The translations under genes were made by a program, and so were the position numbers. The notes beneath the pieces were generated by a model. That model did not search any database and had not been told where the DNA came from. It saw only the letters and a program-made list of their open reading frames with translations. Below, piece after piece: positions 55,245-63,595 of a stretch of DNA of 64,000 nucleotides; position 1 is the stretch's first letter, and each line of letters starts with the position of its first letter. The stretch comes from QHXM01 sp032160705 (lineage in GTDB: Bacteria; Acidobacteriota; Blastocatellia; Pyrinomonadales; Pyrinomonadaceae): the NCBI GenBank assembly GCA_032160705.1, contig JAVHVE010000018.1, positions 1 through 64,000 of the forward strand, in the 5' to 3' direction.

Positions 55245-55433
55245 AATCGGCACGGGAGCGCGAGCCGTCGAGAAGGCATTGTCGCGCTCCTCATCGTGTA
55301 GTATAGTGCGCCGCAAGCGCGCGGGCTGCTCCTTGAAGCGGCGCTCAAAAGGCAACCAACGCGCTTGCGGCCTTATTGTTTTTATCCGCAGCTTTTATCT
55401 TCAAATTTTAGCTTTCATCTGTTAAGTGTTCAC

Positions 55434-57485
55434 ATGGCAAACTTCGTCGCTGACTCGGCACGCGATCAAATGCTGGAACGGCCATTGCCTAACAGCACTG
55501 AAGCCGAGCGTGCCATCCTCGGCGCGATCATCCTCGACAACGCCCTCATCAATCAGGCCATTGAGCTGTTAAAGCCCGAAGATTTTTACGTGCCCAGCCA
55601 TCGCCGCATCTTTCTGGCGATGATCGCGCTGTTCGAGCACGGCTCGGAAATCAATCCAATTCTCATCGCCGAAGAACTCAGGCGCGATGCCGCTATTGAA
55701 TCCGTCGGCGGCGTGAGTTTCATCTCCAACCTCCATCACGGCCTGCCGCATTTTGCCAACATCGCGCACTACGCCAAAATTGTGCGCGATAAATCCATGC
55801 TGCGCCAGCTCGTCAAGGTTTGCAACAAGGTGACGAGCGAGGCGTTGGAGGAGGAAGACGAAGCCGAGATTATTCTGGATCATGCCGAGCAAGCCATCTT
55901 CGCGCTCGCGGACGAGCGGACGCGGCAGGGCTTCGCGCACGTCAAACCAATCGCCGACGCGATGCTTGAGCACGTGCAGGAGATGGCCGGACGCTCTGCA
56001 ATGTTGACAGGGCTCACCACCGGCTTCAACGATCTTGATTCAATGTTGTCCGGGTTGCAGGCTTCCGATTTGATTGTGGTTGCAGCTCGACCATCAATGG
56101 GAAAAACCGCCCTCTGCTTAACGCTGGCGCAGAATGCAGCCATTCAGGCTCAGGCAGTGGTCGGAATCTTTTCGCTGGAGATGTCGAAGGAATCTCTGGT
56201 GATGCGTATGCTCTCTTCGGAAGGGCGGGTGGACGCGCACCGTTTTCGCAGCGGCTTTCTTTCGCGCGATGAATGGGCGCGGCTCGCGGGCGCGCTCGGT
56301 GCGCTGGCCGAGACCAAGATTTTCATTGATGATACGCCGGGCATTACAGTGCTCGAAATGCGTGCGAAGGCCAGACGACTAGCGGCAGAGCAGAAGAAAC
56401 TCGACCTCATCATCGTTGATTACCTGCAACTGATGTCCGGCTCAGCGCGCCGCGTAGAGTCTCGGCAACAAGAGGTCTCGCAAATCTCGCGCGAACTGAA
56501 AGGTCTCGCGAAAGAGTTGAATGTCCCCGTCATCGCGCTCTCACAGCTCTCACGCGCACCGGAGAACCGGACAGACCATCGCCCGCAGCTTGCGGATTTA
56601 CGTGAATGTGTAACGGGAGATACGCTCGTGCTCCTCGCCAGTGGTGCGCGCGTGCCTATCGCGCACTTGGTCGGGACAGAGCCCGAAGTTTTATCGTTAT
56701 CGGCAGAAGGTCGGATTATACCGGCTCAGAGCGATAAGGTCTGGAGAGTAGGGATTCGCCCGGTCTTTGACGTGCAACTGGCGAGCGGGCGGCGAATTCG
56801 CGCGACCGCAAAGCATCGCCTGCGCGGTTGGGAAGGCTGGATGCGTGTTGATGAGTTGCAGCCAGGTGATCGGCTCGCTGTCGCGCGGCAATTGCCGGAG
56901 CCTCAGGAGACGCTGTCGTGGCCTGATGCCAGAGTGACGCTGCTCGGTCAGTTGATTGGCGATGGCAGCTATCTCAAACAACAGCCGATGCGCTACACAA
57001 CAAGCTCGGAGGAAAATAGCTGCCTGATGCGCGCGCAGGGCATCTCTACACGCCAAATGGCCACTCTGCGCGGCACGACCTACGGCGGCTTGTCACAATT
57101 CAGCTTCGCTCCCTCACGCGCGCTGGTCGCCAAGTACAGCTTGATTCTTGGCGATGACAAACTTGCGACCCGATCTTCGGATGATATCTTCTGGGATCGC
57201 GTCGTTGCGATTGAACCTGCGGGTGAGGAAGAGGTCTATGACTTAACAGTTCCTGGTCCAGAATCTTGGCTAGCGGATGGAATTGTGTCTCATAACTCTG
57301 GAGCTATCGAGCAGGACGCCGACGTTGTCGCTTTCATCTATCGCGAGGAGCAGTACAACCGCACGGAAGAGAATGCGGGCATCGCGGAGATCATCATCGC
57401 CAAGCAGCGCAACGGCCCGACGGGTGTGGCCAAGCTGGCGTTCCTCAAAGAATTCACGCGCTTTGAAAACATGTGGCGCGAATAA
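55434..57485 (+). CDS. dnaB: replicative DNA helicase DnaB containing an intein
   Basis: 683 residues as encoded, 453 after removal of a 230-residue intein (residues about 392-621). The N-terminal primase-binding domain starts PLPNSTEAERAILGAIILD. The RecA-like domain has Walker A AARPSMGKTALCL and Walker B LIIVDYLQLM. The C-extein resumes SGAIEQDADVVAFIYR, so splicing restores the helicase motif DLRESGAIEQDAD. The intein is in frame, so the host protein depends on splicing. It ends the rpsF-rpsR-rplI-dnaB series. The frame is open back to 55365, but MANFVAD is the sensible start; no clear Shine-Dalgarno is seen. Confidence 0.95.
   Translation: MANFVADSARDQMLERPLPNSTEAERAILGAIILDNALINQAIELLKPEDFYVPSHRRIFLAMIALFEHGSEINPILIAEELRRDAAIESVGGVSFISNLHHGLPHFANIAHYAKIVRDKSMLRQLVKVCNKVTSEALEEEDEAEIILDHAEQAIFALADERTRQGFAHVKPIADAMLEHVQEMAGRSAMLTGLTTGFNDLDSMLSGLQASDLIVVAARPSMGKTALCLTLAQNAAIQAQAVVGIFSLEMSKESLVMRMLSSEGRVDAHRFRSGFLSRDEWARLAGALGALAETKIFIDDTPGITVLEMRAKARRLAAEQKKLDLIIVDYLQLMSGSARRVESRQQEVSQISRELKGLAKELNVPVIALSQLSRAPENRTDHRPQLADLRECVTGDTLVLLASGARVPIAHLVGTEPEVLSLSAEGRIIPAQSDKVWRVGIRPVFDVQLASGRRIRATAKHRLRGWEGWMRVDELQPGDRLAVARQLPEPQETLSWPDARVTLLGQLIGDGSYLKQQPMRYTTSSEENSCLMRAQGISTRQMATLRGTTYGGLSQFSFAPSRALVAKYSLILGDDKLATRSSDDIFWDRVVAIEPAGEEEVYDLTVPGPESWLADGIVSHNSGAIEQDADVVAFIYREEQYNRTEENAGIAEIIIAKQRNGPTGVAKLAFLKEFTRFENMWRE
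56607..57296 (+). other. DnaB mini-intein with degenerate LAGLIDADG endonuclease
   Basis: 230 residues. Splicing block A is CVTGDTLVLLASGARV with Cys1. Block B is RRIRATAKHRLRG (TxxH). Block F is EVYDLTVPGPESWLAD, and block G ends SHN before Ser+1 of the extein. Between B and F lies a single LLGQLIGDGSYL, a recognisable LAGLIDADG block C, but the second copy is absent and the region is only about 100 residues. Splicing residues look intact; the homing endonuclease is probably dead. It sits between Glu and Ser of DLRE/SGAIEQ. Confidence 0.92.
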
Positions 57486-57643
57486 TGCGGACGAGCGCTT
57501 AAAGAGTCAGACCAGAGCGGACGTTTAGCCTTCCGCCCCTTCCATCTTTGCGCCAGCAACTCCAAACAATCTATCCTGTACTTGCAGCAGTCGAATGCTG
57601 ATAGGCTTGCAAATTGTGAGCAGTAGCCGCAGGAGCATCAAGA

Positions 57644-58864
57644 TTGGTATTGAGTCCAAAGACAATGGCAGATAGAGAGAAGCCAGCCGAGGTTGACGCG
57701 CACGGCCAGCGACCCACCTGGGCGGAGATTGATCTTGACGCGCTCGCGTCGAATTTTCGTTGGGTGCGTGAGCGGGTCGGCAGCGGCGTCAAAGTAATGG
57801 CGGTTGTTAAAGCCAATGCCTACGGGCACGGCGCTAATGCTTGCGCGCAGAGGCTCAGCGCAGAGGGCGCAGATTGGTTTGCTGTAGCGATGCCGGAAGA
57901 GGGAATCGAGTTAAGACATGCGGGTATCAGGCAGCCTATCCTGTCTTTCGGCGGTTTCTGGAAAGGGCAGGAGCGGCTTTGCCTCAACGAATCAATTGTG
58001 CCCGTCGTCTATCGTCTAGACATGATCGAGGCCTTGGATCGCGCGGCGCGTGAAATGCAGACGATTGCAGACGTGCATCTAAAAATTGATACAGGCATGG
58101 GGCGTCTGGGTGTGCGCTTTTGTGAAGTTGGGGAATTTACCGACGCGCTCCGAGCTTTCCAGAATATTCGCGTGGACGGCGTGATGACGCATTTCGCAGC
58201 CGCCGATAATCCAGACCTTGATTGCTTCACCAACGAACAGGTCGCCCGTTTCCGGCAAGCGGTCGCGACTTTACGCGAGCGCGGGCATAAGCCCACCTTT
58301 GAGCACATGGCGAATTCCGCCGGGACGTTCGCGCACCCCTTTTCATGGGGCAACATGGTCAGACCGGGAGGCGTGCTCTACGGTTTGTGGCGCGACATTC
58401 TGCCGCCTGCGACCCAGCCGCCTCCTCTTTTGCCCGTGATGACAGTGCGCTCACGGATTACGCTTTTGAAGCGTGTGGCTGTGGGAGAAACGCTCGGCTA
58501 CGGCTGCACGTTCAAGACTTCGAGAGAGACGATTGTGGCGACTCTGCCCGTTGGATACAACGATGGTTACGTGAGAGCTTTGTCGAATCGCGGGCGCGCG
58601 ATTGTCCGTGACTGCTACGCTCCGGTGGTTGGCCGCATCTCGATGGATTTGACGTTGCTTGATGTGACAGACGTGCCCGGCGTGGCGCTCGATGATCGTG
58701 TGACGTTGATCGGGACGGACGGCAAGCTCTCTGTTTCAGCGGAAGACGTAGCGCAGACTGCGGGCACGCTCTCCTATGAAATCACCTGCGGCATTAGCTT
58801 AAGAGTCCCAAGACAGTACCGTGAAAAGCAGGAGACAGAATCCAGGAGTCAGAAGTCAGAATGA
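57644..58864 (+). CDS. alr: alanine racemase
   Basis: 406 residues. The PLP lysine is in VMAVVKANAYGHGA, with catalytic Tyr in GETLGYGCTFKTSRE and YNDGYVRALSNRG, then VVGRISMDLTLLDVTD. It makes D-alanine for peptidoglycan. TTG 57644 has AGGAG 8 nt upstream; ATG 57665 is an alternative. Natural homology ends near ISLRVPRQYRE; the last 14 residues (KQETESRSQKSE) are encoded by a hairpin repeat, so the native stop was lost to the element. Confidence 0.94.
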   Translation: MVLSPKTMADREKPAEVDAHGQRPTWAEIDLDALASNFRWVRERVGSGVKVMAVVKANAYGHGANACAQRLSAEGADWFAVAMPEEGIELRHAGIRQPILSFGGFWKGQERLCLNESIVPVVYRLDMIEALDRAAREMQTIADVHLKIDTGMGRLGVRFCEVGEFTDALRAFQNIRVDGVMTHFAAADNPDLDCFTNEQVARFRQAVATLRERGHKPTFEHMANSAGTFAHPFSWGNMVRPGGVLYGLWRDILPPATQPPPLLPVMTVRSRITLLKRVAVGETLGYGCTFKTSRETIVATLPVGYNDGYVRALSNRGRAIVRDCYAPVVGRISMDLTLLDVTDVPGVALDDRVTLIGTDGKLSVSAEDVAQTAGTLSYEITCGISLRVPRQYREKQETESRSQKSE

Positions 58865-58943
58865 AAGGCTGAGAACCGCTTTTAGTCTTTCTTTTCTTCT
58901 GGCTTCTGGATGCTGACTCCTGGATTCTGTCTTCTGTTTTCAC
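58821..58943. repeat. heptad hairpin element (CAGAA class), core reversed, inside the alr 3' end
   Basis: Left arm GTGAAAAGCAGGAGACAG with CAGAATC-CAGGAGT-CAGAAGT heptads; right arm ending GATTCTGTCTTCTG then TTTTCAC, complementary to the start. Core GGCTGAGAACCGC in reversed orientation. It provides the last codons of alr and ends at the stop codon of the convergent TonB-like gene. Confidence 0.9.
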
Positions 58944-59765
58944 TTACATCACGAAGTTGTAGGTGATGACGCCGGAGACTTTGACCGGCTGATTTGAAAG
59001 CAGCGTCGGGGTGAAATGCGCTTGATAGGCAGCCTGAACAGACTCTTTCAGCAGAAGCGGATGACCATTCAGAGCGCGGGCTGAAACCACTTTGCCGTTT
59101 TCATCTATCAAGACCTGCACGGTTACGGTGCCCGATGCTCGTGCAGCTCTGGCAATGGCCGAATAAACAGGCTTGGGTAAATAATTCGCCATGCCGTTGA
59201 CCACGCCCATGCTTCTCGTGACAGGCGGGCGGCTCACCTCTTTTTTTATCATCGGTGGAGGAGTTTCTTTCACAAGCTCGCCGACCCCTCTGGTATTCGT
59301 AACGTCTGAATTGTTGCTGCCGCCGAAAACATTGCCAGTGCCTTGTCCGACCGTGCCGCCAGTCCCGAAATCTACGTTTCGATTACCAATTACAACGGGC
59401 AGCCCCGGCGTAACTTCCGGCACGGATTGAGGAGTTGTTGACACTCCTTTCGGCACTTTAGTCGGGTCTGTGGTGGGCGCGATAATCTCCGTCCTCATCG
59501 CACCCGGCCTTTGATTGTTGTTATTGGGCGCTGGCCGCGCAGGCGCATTTCTGGGCGGAGTCGGCAATTGAGTCGTCTCGACGGGCGCAATCAGCGAGAC
59601 CAATTCCAGGTTCTGGGTTTCGATGTGCGTGTTGTAGGCGTAGATGCTGCCCACGCCGATTGCCAGAAAGACAAGGGCGTAAACTGTGAGCGTCGCGAGA
59701 AAGAACCAACTCCTGCGCGCATAGTCACCTTTGTGAGAACTCGATTCAACAAGATTTCCAAACAT
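58944..59765 (-). CDS. TonB-like energy transducer protein
   Basis: 273 residues. A single N-terminal transmembrane helix (about 20-42) is followed by a Pro/Asn-rich periplasmic spacer and a C-terminal TonB domain with ASGTVTVQVLIDENGKVVSARALNG and HFTPTLLSNQPVKVSGVI. In known systems TonB passes proton-motive energy from ExbB-ExbD to outer-membrane receptors. No exbB, exbD or receptor gene is in the window. The spacer has an unusual Gly/Thr/Asn-rich part. It is convergent with alr. Confidence 0.88.
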   Translation of the reverse strand: MFGNLVESSSHKGDYARRSWFFLATLTVYALVFLAIGVGSIYAYNTHIETQNLELVSLIAPVETTQLPTPPRNAPARPAPNNNNQRPGAMRTEIIAPTTDPTKVPKGVSTTPQSVPEVTPGLPVVIGNRNVDFGTGGTVGQGTGNVFGGSNNSDVTNTRGVGELVKETPPPMIKKEVSRPPVTRSMGVVNGMANYLPKPVYSAIARAARASGTVTVQVLIDENGKVVSARALNGHPLLLKESVQAAYQAHFTPTLLSNQPVKVSGVITYNFVM

Positions 59766-59858
59766 CTTTCTATTCCTCCCATGCCGGTGCCATGCGGGTC
59801 TGGGGAAGCAAATTCCATCACGTTAGACTCCGACGGGAGGCCGTTTGTTCCCGAAAAA

Positions 59859-59960
59859 CAGTGGGCAGTGGGCAGTTGGCAGTTGGCAGTTAAAAGCAAA
59901 AACTAAATCCTGCTCATCGCCTGTTCTTTACTGCCAACTGCCAACTGCCAACTGCCCACT
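59859..59960. repeat. heptad hairpin element (CAGTGGG class)
   Basis: CAGTGGG-CAGTGGG-CAGTTGG-CAGTTGG-CAGTTAA, core AAAAGCAAAAACTAAATCC, and a right arm ACTGCCAACTGCCAACTGCC continuing AACTGCCCACT. It lies in the divergent spacer between the TonB-like and ferritin-like genes. Confidence 0.92.
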
Positions 59961-60011
59961 ATTTCTGCTAGGATTGCGATGTCCGGCCTAGCTTTGCAGG
60001 GGAGAATAAAT

Positions 60012-60332
60012 ATGGCAACCAGCGCCGAGTGGCATGAGAACTATGCTGAGATGAGCGAGTTGTCGCTCAATTTCTCACGCGCCGTCAAATCCGTGCAGGA
60101 AGAGTTGGAGGCTGTTGATTGGTACAACCAGCGTGCGCAGGCGACCAGCGATGAGCAATTGCGTCGCATCCTTGAACACAATCGCGATGAAGAGATCGAA
60201 CATGCGATGATGGGGCTCGAATACCTGCGCCGCATCAGTCCGGTCTTCGACAAGCACATGCGCACATACCTTTTCACCGACGGGGACATCGTAGAACAGG
60301 AGTCAGAATCCAGAATTCAGAATTCAGAATAA
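60012..60332 (+). CDS. encapsulated-ferritin-type (EncFtn) protein, C-terminus replaced by repeat
   Basis: 106 residues from the ATG preceded by AGGGGAG (7 nt). It matches the encapsulated ferritin family: EELEAVDWYNQR with the metal Glu, then ILEHNRDEEIEHAMMGLEYL with Glu and His metal ligands, and HMRTYLFTDGD. These small two-helix proteins form the ferroxidase site by pairing and normally end in a peptide that docks to an encapsulin shell. Here the last 10-12 residues (ESESRIQNSE) come from a hairpin repeat. No encapsulin gene is adjacent; gdhA follows. The protein could work as a free ferroxidase, or be mis-targeted. Confidence 0.88.
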   Translation: MATSAEWHENYAEMSELSLNFSRAVKSVQEELEAVDWYNQRAQATSDEQLRRILEHNRDEEIEHAMMGLEYLRRISPVFDKHMRTYLFTDGDIVEQESESRIQNSE

Positions 60333-60397
60333 AAACAAAAGCGGTTATCCGCCCTTTCATTCTGACTCCTGACTCCTGAATTCTGAATTCTGCTTTT
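60295..60397. repeat. heptad hairpin element (CAGAA class), forward core, inside the ferritin-like gene 3' end
   Basis: CAGGAGT-CAGAATC-CAGAATT-CAGAATT-CAGAATA; core AAAGCGGTTATCCGCC; right arm ending CTGAATTCTGCTTTT. It supplies the TAA stop and last codons of the gene before and ends 17 nt upstream of gdhA. Confidence 0.9.
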
Positions 60398-60414
60398 GTG
60401 GAGGCTCGCTCAAG

Positions 60415-61692
60415 ATGGCTGAACAGCAGGCAGCGGCAATTCGAGAGGAAGAACTCAACCCGTTCATGATCGCCAAGCAGCAGTTTGACCGCGCGGCGGA
60501 TTACCTGGAACTGGGAGACTCCATGCGACGCGTCTTGAAGAATGCGAAGCGGCAGTTGGTCGTCTCAATTCCGGTGAAGATGGACAACGGCGAAGTGCAG
60601 GTCTTCGAGGGCTATCGCGTTCAGCACAACATCGCGCGCGGCCCGGCGAAGGGCGGCATACGCTATCACCCGCAGGTGACGCTCGATGAAGTCAAAGCTC
60701 TGGCTTCGTGGATGACGTGGAAGTGCGCGACCGTCGGCATTCCTTACGGTGGCGGCAAGGGCGGGGTCATATGCGACACGAAGATTCTCTCTATCGGCGA
60801 GATTGAACGTCTGACCAGGCGTTACGCTTTCGAGATAGCCCCGATCATCGGGCCTGACAGCGACATCCCTGCGCCGGACGTTTACACAGACGAACAGACG
60901 ATGGCCTGGATCATGGACACGATCTCAATGGTGCGCGGGCGAACCGAACTGGGCGTCGTGACGGGCAAGCCAATCTCGCTCGGCGGCTCGCAGGGGCGCG
61001 CGGAAGCTACCGCGCGCGGCTGCCTCTATGCGCTGCGCGAAGCCTGTAGCGTCAAGGGAATGGAGTTAAAGGGCGCGCGTGTGGCCGTTCACGGCTTTGG
61101 CAACGCGGGCGCAAATATCGCGCGGCTCGTCGCGGCAGACGGAGCAATCGTCGTCGCCATCTGCGATTCGCGCAGCGGCGTGTATGCGGAGAGCGGGATT
61201 GATGTTGACGCGGCGCTCAGGCACAAGTCGCAGACGACCTCAGTTCTGGGATTGCCCAATACGAAAGAGGTCAGCTCTGAAGATATTCTCGGAATAGATT
61301 GCGACATTCTGTTGCCCTCCGCTCTGGAGAACGCCATCACGCTTCGCAACGTCGGGCGCGTCAAGGCAAAGATTATCGCCGAGCTTGCCAATGGGCCGAC
61401 CACCCCCGGCGCAGACCGCGTGCTCGCTGACGAAGGCGTCTTTCTCGTGCCCGACATTTTAGCCAACGCGGGCGGCGTCACCGTCAGCTACTACGAATGG
61501 GTGCAAGACCTGTATTCCTATTTCTGGTCGGAAAGCGAGATTAACAACAGGCTGGAGCAAACCATGCGCCTGGCGTTCCGCGAAGTTTACGAAAAGGCCC
61601 AACAATTTGACACGGACATGCGGACGGGCGCGTACATTCTCGCCGTTGATCGTGTGGCGGAAGCGACCCGTATGCGCGGCATCTTTCCGTAG
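60415..61692 (+). CDS. gdhA: glutamate dehydrogenase
   Basis: 425 residues, the short (hexameric) class. Glutamate binding is shown by YRVQHNIARGPAKGGIRYHP, the catalytic Lys region in GGGKGGVICD, the nucleotide-binding fold in VAVHGFGNAGANIARL, and ELANGPTTP with ILANAGGVTVSYYEW. It interconverts glutamate and 2-oxoglutarate plus ammonia with NAD(P). It lies after an EncFtn-type gene and just before the ArsC-family gene (20 nt). Confidence 0.96.
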   Translation: MAEQQAAAIREEELNPFMIAKQQFDRAADYLELGDSMRRVLKNAKRQLVVSIPVKMDNGEVQVFEGYRVQHNIARGPAKGGIRYHPQVTLDEVKALASWMTWKCATVGIPYGGGKGGVICDTKILSIGEIERLTRRYAFEIAPIIGPDSDIPAPDVYTDEQTMAWIMDTISMVRGRTELGVVTGKPISLGGSQGRAEATARGCLYALREACSVKGMELKGARVAVHGFGNAGANIARLVAADGAIVVAICDSRSGVYAESGIDVDAALRHKSQTTSVLGLPNTKEVSSEDILGIDCDILLPSALENAITLRNVGRVKAKIIAELANGPTTPGADRVLADEGVFLVPDILANAGGVTVSYYEWVQDLYSYFWSESEINNRLEQTMRLAFREVYEKAQQFDTDMRTGAYILAVDRVAEATRMRGIFP

Positions 61693-61712
61693 AAAGGATT
61701 TTCCAAAAACCG

Positions 61713-62066
61713 ATGGCAGACAAGATTATTGTTTACGAGAAGCCGACTTGAACGAAGTGCCGCGAAGTAGATAGGCTGCTCCGTGAGAGCGGCGTTCCGT
61801 TTGAGAAAGTCAACTACTACACCGCGCCGCTCGATGAGAAGAAGCTGCGTGACTTACTGCGGAAAATGAAGCTCGCGCCGCGCGACATCTTGCGGACGAG
61901 CGAAGCAATCTACCGCGAGCTGGGTTTAGGCAAGGACGAATTCTCCGATGATGAAATCATCGCGTTGATGCTGAAACATCCCGATTTGATTCAAAGGCCA
62001 ATCGTCGAGCGCGGTTCACGCGCTGCACTCGGTCGCCCCGTCGAGAATATTCGGGCGTTGTTATGA
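61713..62066 (+). CDS. ArsC-family thiol-redox protein with in-frame TGA, candidate selenoprotein
   Basis: 117 residues if TGA at 61749-61751 (residue 13) is read as selenocysteine. The start reads IIVYEKPT-TGA-TKCREVDRL, where ArsC/Spx-like relatives have Cys: the motif becomes UxxC with the second Cys at residue 16. The rest (KLAPRDILRTSEAIYRELGL, LMLKHPDLIQRPIVERG) is fully ArsC-like and open to its stop. No other defect is seen. A 7-bp stem with loop CGTGA lies 30 nt beyond the TGA, inside the usual bacterial SECIS distance. A single nonsense mutation is the alternative. No sel genes are in the window. It is 20 nt downstream of gdhA. Confidence 0.72.
61775..61793 (+). promoter_or_regulatory. 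candidate bacterial SECIS hairpin
   Basis: GCTGCTC (61775-61781) pairs with GAGCGGC (61787-61793), 7 bp with one G-U pair; the loop CGTGA contains GU. The loop starts 30 nt after the TGA. An alternative longer pairing of GCCGC (61759-61763) with the same 3' arm competes with it. Confidence 0.5.
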
Positions 62067-62218
62067 ATAGCTACAAACCTCAGGTTGTGCTGTGGCTGCC
62101 AATGAGAGGCAGAACTGGTAAAATATAAACTGACTCCCGAAAAATTTAGAGCCCTATAGAAGCTTCCTGGCCAGTGTGCTGGAAGGAAGCTGTCAGGGTG
62201 AGGAGTGGAGAAAAGCAG

Positions 62219-63595
62219 GTGGCGAAAGCAGCAACGACGGTTTACGTTTGTCAGAAATGCGGGAATCAGTCGCGCAAGTGGTTGGGGAAATGTCCTGACT
62301 GCGGCGAGTGGAATTCGTTTGTCGAGGAACGCGCTCGCGCAGCAGTGAAGAAAGAAGGCGCGGCGGCGCGCGGCGGTTTCACGATGCGCGAGGTCAAGCC
62401 GGTCGCCTACAGCGAGATTGAATCGCAGGACGATGCGCGCGTCTCTTCCGGTATCGCAGAATTTGACCGCGTGCTCGGCGGCGGCGTTGTGCCCGGAAGC
62501 CTCGTGCTGATCGGCGGCGACCCTGGGATTGGCAAGTCCACTTTGCTGGCGCAGGCTGCTGACAAGTTGAGCGGGCAGGGAATGACCGTGCTCTACGTGT
62601 CGGGCGAAGAGTCTGAGCGTCAGATCAAGATGCGCGGCGAGCGGTTGGGGCTGGAAGCGTTGAATCTTTATCTTCTGCCGGAGACAAACCTCGAAAGCAT
62701 CTTCACTGAAATCGAGCGAATGACGCCGGATGTCGTGATCGTTGATTCAATCCAGACAGTCTTTTCGTCGAGCATCGAAAGCGCGCCCGGCTCAGTCTCG
62801 CAAGTCCGAGAAGTCGCAGGGCAGTTTCTCATGCTGGCCAAGAATCGCGGGATTCCTGTCTTCCTCATCGGCCACGTCACAAAGGAAGGCTCTATCGCCG
62901 GGCCGAAGGCTCTGGAGCACATCGTTGACACGGTGCTCTATTTCGAAGGCGAGCGTCACCATAATCATCGCATCGTGCGCGCCACCAAGAATCGTTTCGG
63001 CGCGGCGAATGAAGTCGGCGTGTTTGAAATGACGGGCGCGGGGCTCATCGCAGTAGCCAATCCTTCGGAGATGTTTTTGCAGGAAAGACCGCTTGGCGTG
63101 GCCGGGTCTGTGGTGACGGCCTGCATGGAGGGGACGCGCCCCGTGCTCGTAGAGATTCAGGCGCTGGTTTCAGGCTCGAAGTATGGCACCGGAAGGCGAA
63201 TGACGCAGGGCGTTGACCAGAACCGCGTCGCGCTCATGATCGCCATGCTGGAAAAGCGCGTCGGGTTTCACCTGATGGGCGACGACGTGTTCGTCAATAT
63301 CGCTGGCGGGCTTGAAATTGATGAGCCTGCGGCTGACCTCGGCGTCGTCTTAGCAATCGCGTCGAGCTTCAAAAACGTGCCGATTGACGCGCACACGGCT
63401 GTCTTCGGCGAAGTCGGCCTGACGGGCGAAGTGCGCGGCGCGATGCAGGCGCAGGCACGAGCGCGCGAGGCGCAAACGCTCGGCTTCAAGCGGCTCATCA
63501 TGCCCGCCTCCAACACCACCGGACTCGAACGCCTCCTCGGCCTGCGCGTCGTCGGCGTCCGCTCGGTCGAAGAGGCGCTCGACGAGATATTCTAA
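62219..63595 (+). CDS. radA: DNA repair protein RadA
   Basis: 458 residues from GTG 62219, which has GGAG 8 nt upstream; the frame is open to 62174. The N-terminal zinc finger is VCQKCGNQSRKWLGKCPDCG. The ATPase has Walker A GGDPGIGKSTLL and the RadA motif ATKNRFGAANEVG. The C-terminal part resembles a Lon protease domain (IAGGLEIDEPAADLGVVLAI, FGEVGLTGEVRG). It helps branch migration in recombination repair. The usual neighbour, a yacL-type gene, follows. Confidence 0.96.
   Translation: MAKAATTVYVCQKCGNQSRKWLGKCPDCGEWNSFVEERARAAVKKEGAAARGGFTMREVKPVAYSEIESQDDARVSSGIAEFDRVLGGGVVPGSLVLIGGDPGIGKSTLLAQAADKLSGQGMTVLYVSGEESERQIKMRGERLGLEALNLYLLPETNLESIFTEIERMTPDVVIVDSIQTVFSSSIESAPGSVSQVREVAGQFLMLAKNRGIPVFLIGHVTKEGSIAGPKALEHIVDTVLYFEGERHHNHRIVRATKNRFGAANEVGVFEMTGAGLIAVANPSEMFLQERPLGVAGSVVTACMEGTRPVLVEIQALVSGSKYGTGRRMTQGVDQNRVALMIAMLEKRVGFHLMGDDVFVNIAGGLEIDEPAADLGVVLAIASSFKNVPIDAHTAVFGEVGLTGEVRGAMQAQARAREAQTLGFKRLIMPASNTTGLERLLGLRVVGVRSVEEALDEIF

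Noticed and set aside
61749..61751. TGA in the ArsC gene treated as a plain pseudogene mutation
   Set aside because: Possible, but its exact place at the redox Cys, the intact remainder and the downstream GU-loop hairpin make selenocysteine the better first hypothesis.
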